From: Pelargonium cotyledonis
Taxonomy: Eukaryota > Streptophyta > Magnoliopsida > Geraniales > Geraniaceae
Direction of reading: 5' to 3'
DNA length: 25,467 nt
NCBI GenBank assembly: GCA_036897625.1
Contig: JAYMTA010000663.1
Location: 1 to 25,467 of the forward strand
The notes under the pieces are model-generated. The model made no database searches and was not told the DNA's origin. It saw nothing but the letters and a program-made list of their open reading frames with translations. The translations under genes and the position numbers were made by a program. Of the stretch, positions 1-11,400 are shown piece after piece (positions within the stretch are counted from its first letter, which is position 1; the number at the start of each line of letters is the position of its first letter).

Positions 1-2080
1 ATGGTCATGTCGTGGGCACTTGACCAAACAGTACCAATTCCGTTAAGTTTAACTGACGGAACGAAGTTTGGAAACCATAGGGTCGGAAATACATACCAAA
101 AAAAGTATACTGTATGAAACTGAAAAGAAGATCTACCATAAGATAGAAAACTGTAATTACTCCTTAAATTAATCAGAAGAGGATTGGATCTTCTCTTCTT
201 TCCACATTAGGTTTCACACAATATATTTTTTCTAAACAAATTTATATGTGGTGGCTCATTGTTATATATTAGATGTTAAAAGAACGAATTTTTCGTTTAA
301 ATAACAAGTTCTTATCGTGTTAGTAGAAATATTTTATATCTGCCCTTCAAAAATACGATTCCTACCCCGCAAAAGTTCATATTTAACCTCAATATTTTAA
401 CGATTCTGTCATCTGCACGTGCTAATCTTCTTCCTTTACGCAATAACCTAGATAAGGACAAGCATAAGAAATGAGAATAAAATGAAACACTTTTATTGTG
501 GGATAATTATTCTTGACATCGTCCTTATGGATTTGGGGATTGGATTTGCTATCATGAGTCTACTGTAGACTCCTTTTTGTTTATTTTTTTGCTAGCTTTG
601 ATAGCTTGTGGTGGTGGTGTTGAATAGAGAGGGAACATGAGGTCCCAAACAAAGACAATATTAGGCCACACATATATTTGTGCTTGATTGGATACACATT
701 GCGCAACCACATCCACACAAATCCACTTCAATCATACAAGGAGAGGAGAGACTGTTCTTTATGCCCTTACTAGTTGGCACGTGCATCAATATATGCCCTC
801 CACTTTTCTCATCGACCACAATGCCACAAACTTAAAGTTAAGTACGACAAAAACAGGTTAGATCACTTTTCGACCCCAAATAAAATTTGTAAAGACAAAA
901 TTGGGGTTCGGGTCGGAACATGTAAATCGTCCCCCCACAATCTACACCAAACAAAACCCTGAATTAGCTCAAAAATTGATCGGGCTTATTTTAAACCAAA
1001 CTCGACCATACAAAAGTGGGGGCTGGACTTTAAGTGCTTGCAAATTCACTTTTCTCACCCACACCAATGCCAGAATATTAGAGTTTACATGAGATTTTTG
1101 TGAATTTGCGCTCGAACTATTTGCAAGCCTAATAGTCATGCCATAAAACAATTACGGGTCAAGATGGGCAAACCCACAAATTTTCCACATACTCCAAAAT
1201 CAGTCAGCAACTATTGTGCGACAGCAAGGCATTTTCATCCACAACCTAATAGATCCAAAAAGGTTGAGAAAATCGCAGTCCATAACTGACAAACCCACAA
1301 TTTATGTGAACCGCAAACATACACCTCTTGTAAGTCGTATTCAAGCAAAAGCTTTTCAACTTGGCCTGATAGATACAAAACGTCGGAATGGACACCTTCA
1401 TAACCCAACAGGAGACCTTGGATGAAATTATCATTCCAAAGTCCTTCTCAAGACCAAAATGTCGTAACCCAAACAAAATGACGAGAAAGTGAAACATCCA
1501 TTCTCATTCTAAAACAATTCTCATGATCTAAAAGTCCTTAACCAAACACGAACGAGAATCTCACTTCTATTCCCATTTCAAACAATTCCCGTGCCGGGAC
1601 ATGAAAGATTGACAATCTCGCTTCAATTCTCATTATTGATTTTCCATTCCTGAATATCAACATAATACGTTGGGTTGAAACAAATAATTGCATAATTAGG
1701 AGGAAGTATATGGTGGCCGTCCAAATCCAGCAAACTCGACATGTATTGTCACATGCAACAAATATGGATTATGAGTGTACTAATTAAAACGATAGTCCAA
1801 GTTATGAATAAAGCACAAGTTGTTCGTCCATAGAATTGAAAACTAGTTCATCTTCATGTAATGGGTGTTCCAATGTATACCCTAAGATAATTCATTAAGT
1901 GAAAACTTCACTCTACTTGGCAGCATCGGGAATCAGGAAATTTCCATATTCACCTGTTGAAACAAACATGCACGGGTTAAGAAATTAGTTTTGGATACAC
2001 TTGGGGTTGCAAAACAATTAAAGTGATGGTGATAGTAACAAAATAATTACAATCCAAACAAGAGACGAAATATTATATAG
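1..2080. other. Left flank without a recognisable gene
   Basis: No reading frame here resembles a known protein. The right part, below 2081, must contain the 3'UTR of the SR-protein gene read on the minus strand. Positions 890-1210 carry degraded text of the kind seen in the repeat elements further right (runs such as GGGTTCGGGTCGG and rearranged ACCCACAAAT). Positions 1430-1640 hold pieces rich in 'attctcattc', like the interior of GGTAGCGTTTGG-type MITEs. Positions 1-760 are AT-rich and otherwise featureless, apart from a short palindrome near 560. Confidence 0.6.
556..572. repeat. Perfect 17 bp palindrome
   Basis: GAGTCTAC and GTAGACTC flank a single T, giving an uninterrupted inverted repeat. 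No flanking target duplication or gene gives it a role. It could be chance or a protein-binding site. Confidence 0.4.
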
Positions 2081-5000
2081 TTAAAACAAGAAAAGAGAAT
2101 GAAGATGGAACCGGGATAAGCTCTTGCTCCTGCTCCTGCTTGGGCTCTTACTGGCGCCGCGTTTCTTGGGACTTAAACTTGCTTGTTTCTGCTTCACAAT
2201 ACCAGTATCAATTTACACACAAAATCATTGCTAGTTTCAATACAAAATTAAGTGTGGCAATAGGAATGAGATTCTCCATCCGAGCAATTTTCATGACCAA
2301 AAAATCACAGTCCAAACAGGCACAATGAAATCTCATTCTCATTCTTGAACACAAATTCAAATTCAAACACTACCTAAATGTCTTATTGTTGAGTAATATT
2401 CAACTGCCCCAAACCTGAATCTAAGTAGGCTTAACACAAACTCAAGCCATCCCATAACAGAGGTAGTCAGAAGCAAAATCAGGTTGCCGACATGCAATAA
2501 AGGTTTCATAAATTATCCAAAAACGACATGAAAAAAATACTTACAGGAGGCAATGGAGATCTGGACCTTGATGGAGATCTGCAAAAGTTCGAGAAACAAT
2601 CCAATTTTAAATCAACATGATCCTTTTTAAGAACTGTGATCCAAGAGCCTTGATGCCTCTTCCACGTGAGTTACCATTATCATAAGGAATAAAAGAGAAA
2701 GGCATAGAACTTTAGCAGTAAAACAGGAGGGTAAAAAACTAAAAATAGAGAAGAAAAGTATGGTCAAGTGTATATCGATCAAACCTAAATAGCTCATAAC
2801 CAAAAAGCCTTCTCAAAGCATCATTAGTATTTTTTTAGACACCAGTGTACAGGAGAAAAGCATCCTTCCCAAAACTGTACCATAAAAATCCACAGAATCC
2901 AGAATGCATGTAGTTTCTACCGGTTACAGATGGAGACTTCCAAATCCCACAGCATTTAGTTCACATAAATCCAGTCCTATAATAGCATTCCATCATCTCC
3001 TTTGTTCCATATCTAGCACCCACGGACACTTGTGATGCTAAATACATCAGAACACACAATTATGGTCTCCAAATCCGCCCATTAAAAAACAGCATACCTC
3101 CACAACACAAGAGTTGCAGGCAATTGACCCATATCCCATCAAGATCCTAATATCCAATCCCCAGATTGCCGCACATAGCCATATCTAAAAAAACAAACAA
3201 GGTAATTTTCATACAAGAAAGGAGATTTTAAAGGACACTACTGACAATCCAGAATATTTTCTCATTTATCTTCTTCTGAACAAACAAGTCAAGCTAAGGG
3301 ACTGGGAAGTTTAGGTAAAACAAAAAGAACCAGGGGAATTTTATTTAAAACTGTTTTAATTGAAACCAAAATTTACTTACAAAAGACCAAGACTTGATAG
3401 ATCCCAAGGCTCACCTCTTTTCAAATGAAAACAATTTTTTTTAACAGCTGGAAAAATAAATAGTATAATTATAAAAACAACAATTACTAATCAACCAGAA
3501 AATAAGAATCAAACATACAAATAATCAATACCATGCAACAAGAGCAAGGAAGACATGACAATTATATGAGAAACGAACTGTAAATACACATAAAAAACAC
3601 TATAGACCATTAAAACAAACGAATTATAACAGTATATTAGCACAGGAGGAATGACGGATAGTGCATACCTTGATGCAGACCGAGAGCGCGACCGAAGAGG
3701 AGACCTTGATCGAGATTTTGCAGGTGAGCGGCGTGAAGATTTGGGTTTCGGAGATTTGCTGCATTTCATAACAGTCAGCATAAACACTTACACAGCAAAT
3801 TAAAGTCAGTTTCCTGAATTAACAACAAACCTCCGGCTCTTGCTTCGACTATAACTGCGACTGCGACTGCGACTATAGCTCCTCCCTCTTGAATGAGAAC
3901 GACCACGACTTGGGCTCCTAGAGTCCCGCCTAGAATCATATTCCTTTACCTATACACAAATAGAATGACATGACAATTAGAAGTATTAACATAAAGACAT
4001 GACACAAAATTTCTAAGTTTTAAGTTTGGGATCATACACGAACACGTGACCGAGAAAAAGCATTCCTGAACTCAGAGTCATCAAGTCTCTTAATCTGCAA
4101 AGGGAAAAAATCTTAAGAGCCTACATAGGTAGGAAAACGACCATTCATACTTGAATTTTTAGGAAAGAAAAGAAAACTTACCGCATACTTCATGTCATCA
4201 TAGTTAGTGTAATCTACTATCCCAGTTGTGCCTAGAAAACAATAAGGAAACATCATTGCAAAGAACTTTATGATACAAGAAAAATCAAATCAAAGTAACT
4301 ATAACTAAAGTTCCAGATAGATGAATAGCTTAAAGCAAACAGGATCAGGAGAATCTAAGGAGAACATAGTTCAGGCACCCCTAATATCATATACAAATAT
4401 TTGAGATTAAAATATCAACGTTTATTGTATCTCACCACCACCATCACGAAAAACTTGTGAGAAACAAACATCCCCAGCTCGGCGCATGTGATCCTGGAAA
4501 AAGATGATATCATGATTAAATTTGTGATGCGATAAAAAACAGAAGCAATTCGGAAAGCAAAAATGCTACCTTAAGGTCTTGCCATGAAGCAGAAGTTGGC
4601 AACCCAGTAACTAAAACTGCATGTTCGAACAAGGAGTGATATCAATCATACACATTAAATGTAGAATATATCATGGTACATAGGGTAAGAAAAGTACACA
4701 CCGCGAAATTCAGATCGCCTGGATACTCCACCACGTCCTCCTCCTCCTCCTCCGCGTCCACCACCGCCATGGCTACTGTAACGGTCTGTCGATGATGAGT
4801 GACCACGCCCACCATGTGCAAGTTCAACCTTTATAAATGTGAACACAAGACGTTAAATTAAAGTCACAGACAACAACTAATGAAAGCATGTTACAAATAT
4901 GTACATATAAATTATACAGACCCGTAAACGATGCCCATCAAAATCATAGCCATCGCGACCACGAATTGCATCTTCAGCATCTCGAGCCTCCTCAAACTGT

Positions 5001-6910
5001 TACAAAGAATTGAACATGTGAGAATATGGCCTTTAATATATAAATAAAATAATATGAGAAAAAGAAAAAAAAGAAGTGGAAGCAACACTATATTCACCTC
5101 AACAAATGCATAACCTGGGGGCCTTGGAGGGATCTTCAGGTCAATGTGTGCAATTGGTCCATACTGTAATTCATGAGCGAATAATGAGATAACAAAGACC
5201 AACCATTTCCAACATAAGCTTACAGTTGTTGAAATCCATCCACAACCCATTTTATTATTTTCTATGTGTACGAAATCCCTTGGCGGCATCCAGGTTTGAC
5301 CTCATTCCTACTGAGATGGATAGGATTTTTCTTTTACTTGAGCATTCAAAGGATAAGTGTGAAACCGCACATGGGTATTAGCTTCTTCTCTCATACACAC
5401 TCCAACCATCAATCTGAAAAACCATCCAAAAGCTACTCTGGGAACCCACAAAACATGATTTTCTTCTCATTGCTTTTGCTTAAAGGAAAGAACAAAATTT
5501 TAAATAATTGACCTTCACAGAACATAAATCAGAAGGTTTTAATCGAACAGTGCCTCAGATGAATATTCACAACATAAGACATACCATCCATCACACTGTA
5601 GGCAAAACTTGCATGTCTGAAACCAACTGGATGGAAAAGATGATGCTGCGTGATAGCAACACGCATCCGATTTGCACCTAATCGGGACCGTTGCCTGTAA
5701 AGGAACTGCAAAACAAGGTCTCAAAGGGAGGTTTTCCCTCAGTCAAACGGGCTTTCGATAATTCTCGGCACTCTCTATTTGCATCAAGTTTTTATATTAT
5801 TCCTGCAATGACTACCTGGAGCATTAGATGGGTCATAGAGGGAAAACCTCCCTCTAATACCTTGTTTTTGAGGTCTTCCACAGGTGATGATCCAGATTAG
5901 GTGCGCCTTGGATGTGTGTTGCTCTCGTGCAACAAGAAAAGAAAACTTTATACATGAAGGACTCAATTTCATAATACATCCGATTAAATGTATCATTCTT
6001 ATGTTTGGATTGCAACTTGGCTCATTTAAGTAAACCAACTATTGTCACTACTTGACTTGCATGTCAGACACCAAATGGATGCAAAAGAAAACTTTACACA
6101 TGAAGCATGAGACTCTAAAGCGTTGGAGGAGAGATAAATTTTATAGTGTACATCTGATTGCACTTGCCACTCCTATTACGAGAACAACCCGGTAATGTTT
6201 TGACTGCTACTTAGCTCAATTAAGTAAACCAACTATAGTCACTACTTGACTTGCATCTCAAAAACCAACTGGATGCAAATGAAAACTTTAAACATGAAGC
6301 AGGAACCACTAAAGCATCGAAGCAAAGCTTAATTATACAGTGTAAATAGATGATTGCACATGTCACTTGTATCATGAGGGCAACCTGGTAATGTTTCGAT
6401 TGCCACTTGACTGTCTAAGTAAACCAAATACTGTCACTATGTGACTTGCAATTGCATGTCAGAAACTAACTGTATGCAAAAGAAGACTTTAAACATGAAG
6501 CAGGACACTAAACCATTGAAAGGAGAGCTCAATCGACAGTATACATCCGATTGCATGTTAATTTTATCATGAGACCAACCCGCTAATGTTTGAATTGCTA
6601 GTAATCCAATCATTCTCACTACTCAGCTCATTTTATAATTCAATTCAGAGTTAAGAACATAAATTTGATACTAGCTATCACTTCAAGAAACCATTCCGAT
6701 CAATCTCTACTGTAAGACTTCGCAATTGAATCAAACAATAAATAGAGCCATATGTCTTCAAAACACGAAAAAGACCAGAAACAGCAGTTCACAAATTAAA
6801 CAAAAAACAAAGGAAAAAATCACCTTGTAGAACAAATCTTCCACTTCTTTCTCACGAATATCACCAGGGAGGTTCCCAACATACAGAGTTCTACTCGCAC
6901 GGCTACTCAT
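2081..6910 (-). CDS. SR34: SR splicing factor, SRSF1/ASF-SF2 type (SR34/SR30 class)
   Basis: Nuclear pre-mRNA splicing factor that binds exonic enhancers and influences 5' splice-site choice (family knowledge). Coding exons, 5' to 3': 6910-6824, 5163-5098, 4996-4922, 4828-4702, 4616-4570, 4493-4436, 4231-4182, 4094-4038, 3949-3831, 3758-3669, 2578-2545, 2188-2081. They sum to 918 nt, or 305 residues plus stop; Arabidopsis SR34 is close to this length. All introns are GT-AG and in phase. RRM1 covers residues 7-80, with RNP2 LYVGNL at 9-14 and RNP1 GYAFVEF at 46-52. A Gly/Arg-rich linker spans about 97-112. The pseudo-RRM2 covers 118-190 with the diagnostic SWQDLKD at 129-135, split across exons 5 and 6. 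The RS domain runs from about 196 to 296. Odd points: the last nine residues (FHLHSLFLF) are hydrophobic rather than RS, and intron 1 (1,660 bp) is full of repeats. The choice between SR34, SR34a/b and SR30 paralogues is not settled, so the symbol marks the class. Confidence 0.93.
2252..2374. mobile_element. MITE relic, GGTAGTGTTTG-type terminus, in SR34-class intron 11
   Basis: The right end reads CAAACACTACC followed by TAA, the inverse of the GGTAGTGTTTGG terminus common in plant PIF/Harbinger-like MITEs. The interior is rich in 'aatgagattctc' and 'tctcattctcattc'. The left end is degraded: a TTA/TAA precedes GTGTGGCAATAGGAATGAG near 2250. It lies wholly within the 356 bp intron 2189-2544. 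A better copy of the same type is at 13626-13759. The superfamily is inferred from the termini and the three-base TAA. Confidence 0.45.
2579..3668 (-). other. Intron 10 of the SR gene (1,090 bp)
   Basis: Donor AG|GTATGC at 3668-3667, acceptor TTGCAG ending at 2579. It splits the RS domain just before a 34 nt exon. In Arabidopsis SR30/SR34 relatives, a long intron near this position is alternatively spliced to make non-productive transcripts (family knowledge, from memory). Reading through the donor adds about 50 mostly hydrophobic residues before a stop at 3509-3511, so retention would truncate the RS domain. I saw no repeat or RNA gene in the intron. Confidence 0.6.
5608..6640. repeat. Tandem array of about 194 bp units in SR34-class intron 1
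   Basis: The phrase CTTGCATGTCNGAAACCAACTGG starts near 5608, 6056, 6250 and 6451, giving steps of 194 and about 200 bp for the intact units. Each unit continues with GAAAACTTTA.ACATGAAG, a CATCCGATTGCA segment, ATCATGAG..CAACCCGGTAATGTTT, and TAAGTAAACCAACTATTGTCACTACTTGACTTGC. Unit 1 is shortened and interrupted by the foldback element at 5641-5935. Unit 4 decays after about 6600. The whole array is intronic and out of the coding path. Confidence 0.85.
5641..5935. mobile_element. Foldback MITE with long terminal inverted repeats, inserted in a tandem repeat unit
   Basis: The 295 bp element is flanked by GAAAAGA at 5634-5640 and 5936-5942. Neighbouring repeat units lack it, so they serve as the empty site and fix its ends. 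Each half of about 100 bp is the imperfect inverse of the other: AGCAACAC.CATCC, GCACCTAATC, then ACAAGGT followed by GGGAGGTTTTCCCTC. It has no coding capacity, with only a short spacer between the arms. The 7 bp duplication (8 with one mismatch) would fit hAT or Mutator-like mobilisation; the superfamily is not decided. Confidence 0.8.
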
Positions 6911-7048
6911 TTCTCCTGAGACAAACAAAACCATCAAATTCTCAATGAAAACAACGCATCTTCAATTCTTCGCACAGATAGCTTAGCGCACAGAGAAGAT
7001 GGAATTTCCGAAGTTTCTAGGGTTCGAAATCGTGAATCTTTAACGTAC
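6911..7048 (-). other. 5'UTR end and leader intron of the SR gene
   Basis: Reading the minus strand, AG|GTACGTTAAAG at 7048 is a strong plant donor, and TTTGTTTGTCTCAG ending at 6916 is a strong acceptor, leaving GAGAA directly before the ATG at 6910-6908. The predicted leader intron is therefore 6916-7048 (133 bp). The start codon choice is secure because [17 protein letters not shown] matches the family N-terminus. Confidence 0.7.
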
Positions 7049-7240
7049 CTTCGAAAATTTGGGGATCGCCAGAAGCAGAGAGCGAGAGAGAGAAGATTAG
7101 GGTTTCGATATCGGGAGAGAGCAGAGAAGTAACGAGTAAGTAATGGGAGGACAGATATGGTGTGTGTGTGTGGCCTATTTAATATGGTGTGCCCTAGTGA
7201 CACGCTGACGTCTGACAATACGGGCCCGGGCCCGGGCCCA
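7047..7240 (-). promoter_or_regulatory. Promoter and leader region of the SR gene
   Basis: On the minus strand, the TATA-like TATTAAATAG lies near 7173-7182. A leader downstream contains CGAAACCCTAATC (telo-box, 7096-7107) followed by CT-rich sequence. Upstream, positions 7222-7240 hold three overlapping GGGCCC units, which contain TGGGCC-type site II motifs known from plant housekeeping and translation/splicing genes. GCTGACGTC, with an ACGT core, lies at 7203-7211. The transcription start is inferred at about 7150. Confidence 0.5.
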
Positions 7241-7445
7241 CAAATGTGTTGGACTTATCTTGACTAGCAAGTCATGATAAAACTTATATGGTTGCCGAAT
7301 AATAATATAAAATAAGGTTCTCAACATTTTATCGGATGTCCCCGAAGGGACAAGGTTCTCAACATGTGCAATGGTTGCACATGTTAGAGAAAATCCAACT
7401 TGTAAAAAGTATATTGATAAGAATAAGATAATTTTTTTGCATGGC

Positions 7446-7610
7446 CCGTGCGAGCCCACGTTGCGGTGTGTTCATAGCGATTAAGTCGGATGACGGGACA
7501 AGCGGTTAAGCATTTCAAATTCTCTTTAAGATCTCGAGTTCGTGTCTCCTTACTGACGGCATGAGGTGAGTTACTTGAGTTTAAAGAGAAGAGTTACAAC
7601 ATATTGTGTA
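7446..7610 (+). mobile_element. Possible tRNA-derived SINE relic
   Basis: ACAAGCGGTTAAGCATTTC resembles an A-box region. About 30 bp later GATCTCGAGTTCGTGTCTCC resembles a B-box (consensus GGTTCGANNCC). This spacing matches plant SINE heads, which are tRNA-like but not foldable as a tRNA. No clear poly-A or T end or target duplication is visible. Confidence 0.35.
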
Positions 7611-8280
7611 ACTCAACTGATAAAATAAATATATGAAAACTAAAGTAGGGTGACAGTCTTAGGTAGAGTTGGTTATTCGAATAATGGGTTGTGTTGGAAT
7701 GAATAACTCAGATTTAATATGGGTTGCGGGGTTTTAGATTAAATTGATTATTTCTTTATCAATAGAACGTGAGTTTAATCGAGCCTACACTTTGGGGGTA
7801 TTCATATCGACCAGTATCGACTTTGGGATTGTATATGTAAATTGTGATTTTATACGAGCTCACATTGTGAGAATTTTATAGCAATTGAGCGTGTGGCAGA
7901 GTCACAAAAGCACACTTGGCAATTCGAGTATTGAATTGTGTTGGAATGAGTAACCCAAATTTGATATGGAGTGAATACGGGTTGGAAGGTTAAGACTGAA
8001 TAGACTTTTGGATTCATGTGTACTATGTTTGAGTTTAGCTTGATTACTAAAAGTGTCGTGTTATATTTGTGTTGACTTGTATAAGCACACGACCAACATT
8101 TGGCATATCACGAACACAACACGCATAGATTGACAGCTCTAGCTACTTGACCAAACCCTATTTCTTGTCAATAAGTTTTTTTTTTTTTTTTGGAATATCA
8201 TGCCAACAAGTATTATTTATACTAAAGAGTACACAGTAATATAGATAATTGTAATCAACAGCTTCATTTTGTATCACCAA
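7611..8280. other. Gene-free spacer with degraded repeat text
   Basis: Between the SR promoter and the GPAT9 3'UTR there is no supported gene. The stretch is made of phrases such as GGGTTGTGTTGGAATGAATAACTCAGATTTAATATGGGTT, which recurs near 7938-7985, and CACGAACACAACACGCAT. It ends with GATTGACAGCTCTA at 8129-8141, the inverse of the TAGAGCTGTCAAT terminus found on the hAT-like MITEs in this window. A possible partner, TAGAGTTGGTTATTCG, starts near 7663. No target duplication is convincing. Confidence 0.5.
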
Positions 8281-8444
8281 CAAAAAGTACAAACAATTTT
8301 AAGATTTCAAACAAAAACGCGTTACGATGTTTTAGTAAGACCGATAAAAAACCCTAGGTGCAATCAAGATCTAAGATTCCTTTCATCAGAGAATATCAAT
8401 TGCAGAGCAGTGAACTTGCGATTTGAATGCATATAACTTATGCA

Positions 8445-11400
8445 TCACTTCTCCTCCAAACGACGTAGCATTGAATCGGCAAAGCTTTGTTGCCTGCAAA
8501 TTGAAAATCCATAAAGAGTTTGAGAGTTTGATGATATTAAGCTATTTCTTGATTGAGAAATGAGTTCATGGATCCAACACGAGCATGTAAGATTTCTGGA
8601 ATTACTCAAGTTTCTTTAAGAGAATATGTATATACATTAGATGACAATGTGAATTGCTAGACCCGTCTATTTGCAATGCATGTGTAAGGTAACTATCTCA
8701 AAACCATACACAGCAGAATATCGTGGGAACATCCCTTGTTGTTTCGGAATACAATATATGAATCAATCCATAGAGGGTTGAGCTCTGACGCAACGGTAAG
8801 ATTGTTGTTTGTGACCTTGAGGTCACGTATGACGTAGTCAAGTTGGAGAGACAACCAATCAGCAAACTAGGAGCAAGGTTGCGAACCAAAACGACTCTCT
8901 CTAGAGCTCAGTGTTGAGAGTCTTGTGTTCTTTTTATGGGTCCAAGCTTTACGTTGGGAAGGACCGACCATATGAATGTATTAAGAATGGATGGTTTGAG
9001 CTGTCAACTTGTGCTAAACTGGCTTTAGGCTGTCTCACGGTACAGCTGACATTTCGGTTTCAACATGGGTTTGGGTTGAAAAAGGCCCAACCCGACCTAA
9101 AACTTAATCAGATCTTTTTTCTATTACCAGAAGTTGCAAAAATGTGGTTCGGATTTTTAGGTGGCCACAAATTCGGGTCCTAATTGATAGCTCTATGACT
9201 CTATCTCAAGGTGTAGACGCGGACAACAGAAATTTTATGTTAATTTTCATCCCGGAGATGAACTGCTTATGTTATGATTTATGAAGCCTAGACAGAATAA
9301 TCACCATAAAGCCTCTCAAATTTAGTTGTCATAGAAAATTAAAGCCGAGCAATTTTTGAGAAGGGTCTGTAACATCTGTCATGAACCATCAAATGTGAAG
9401 TTACTATGCGCAAAGGAAGTTCAAAATTGAAACAAAAATAATAGATAATTGACTTACTTCTGCTCCTTATGCTTAGGGCGAGGACGAGAGTACTTCAAAT
9501 ATCCATCCCATGGAACCTTTCTAAGACCTGCTCGAAGAGATATAATGTCCCGGATCCTGAAAATAGGAGCGAACAGTTCTAATATCGGTGATGAGATGAA
9601 ATAGTACAATATTATGAACCGGACATCTATATCTTGTTTCTACTATTTTAATTGCAACACGAAAAACGCAAGCTCACCTCTCTGCAAACTCGATAGGTGT
9701 CTCTCCAGGTTTCAAATTTTGAGGTTCCAAATACCACACATCACAAACAACGGCCCAAGATGTCATAAGCTGCAACAGATGCATCGTGAAGGACTGCCTG
9801 CATATAGAAAACTATTATTACCCTAATTGTCAACAGGTATGATGAAGGATAAGCTTGGTACAAAAAGAACGGCCCACTGCACTTAAAACTCAATGAAAAG
9901 AAAGTTGTCTCAAACATGATTCAACAATCAGATGGTTTAGTTACAATTAAAATTTAGTAATAGATAAAAAATCAGAGGACCACACAAAATGATCATTCTC
10001 ATACGCAGCCTTACACCTGCTTTACAGAGAGGCTCTAGACTTGGATTCGTGACCTTGATTCACACAAGACAACTTACAGTTGCGCCAAGGCTCACCCTTA
10101 AAGGATGAGCCAGTACAATCCAAACACACACACACACACACAAAGGGAAAAAAAATTGAGGGATAGAAAGTTGTCACCAACATAAATATAGTAAAATTCG
10201 GTAAGAGATCATGCCACATTGTTTTGAATAAGAGACCTCTCAAAAGGATCATCTAAACTTTACACCCAATCTAAACTGAGTTCCAGAGTGCCGACAATTC
10301 AGATAACCCGAACCCGGGCCGCAAGAGGTGGGTTGCTCAACCCGATCCACATATCTTTCATGGTGAACCCGTCCCAAAAATAACTTGGGCCTATTTTGTG
10401 CGACCTAAACCCGCAAAATTTGGGTCAGATTTTGGGTGCCCGTAGGTAGGGATCCAAATTGTCAGCTCTGCTCCAGAAGAAAAAAAATCCCTTTTCTCAT
10501 TTTAGTTTATCTACCACTTAGATGATTAGGTGTCCTGAAACTACCATTCAAAAATGTATTGACTTGAACAGTTGAACGCTCAAATCCTAATACCTTATTC
10601 TAAATTGACTACATGTACCACATACTATGCAAATTAGTATTAGTCAATAAGCAGCTCCTTACTTTCTGCTATTCCAAAAAGCATCAACAAATATTTTGTT
10701 ATATTTGATAGCAACTGGGCAAACCGTGCAGCCAAGCTCAAAAGCACCCTATATCATCAAGAAAACAAGGGCAAGGGTAAGTAAATGGTAACAAGTATAA
10801 TAATCAAATCTGGCAATTTGGACCACAGCCCACAGGAACCTGAAATCCGACCCACATTTTTTTGCGGGTTTGGGTCACAAAATATAGCGAAATAAATTTG
10901 GGGTAGGGCAACGCACTCTCAGCCTGCGCATTTTCTACGTAAAACCCGCAATCTACTCTTGCAAGTCGGGTTTGGTAATTACAACCCAAAACCCAATTTA
11001 CGAGCTCTAATAAAAACCATATAAATACCATGTGTTCATTAATAGGACCATAAGAAAACCCGTTGTACTAGAAACAGCTTTTCGTATTGTTCTTTTCCCA
11101 GACCACTCATAATGAGAAGACTCACAATGCAACAAGTACCTTCTTGAACATAACGGTGTAGTGGTTATTTACACATGTTCCTTCGGGAAATATAAGAAGG
11201 GGGTTATTGTCAGCCCCTTGAACATGGTTTCTTAACCTGAAAAAAAGGATGCTCACATTAATATGAATATGGACGGTGCAGTCTAGAGAATAGTTTCAAG
11301 CATTGCCCGTTCAGCTTACTTCCGTGCAACAATTTCACGGTCCTTCTCCTCTGAGCGATTGAACCAGATACATCCTAAGCTCTCAAGGATAGTACTCTGC

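Noticed and set aside
3509..3668. C-terminal extension of SR exon 10 as the normal protein end
   Set aside because: The donor AG|GTATGC and the in-frame exons at 2545-2578 and 2081-2188 give the family-length product; the extension is only an intron-retention possibility.
5608..6640. CRISPR-like or satellite centromeric array
   Set aside because: Units are long, degenerate and confined to one intron of a plant gene; no spacer-repeat pattern.
10021..10090. A tRNA gene in GPAT9 intron 9
   Set aside because: A- and B-box-like text is present but there is no acceptor stem or anticodon arm; it matches a SINE instead.
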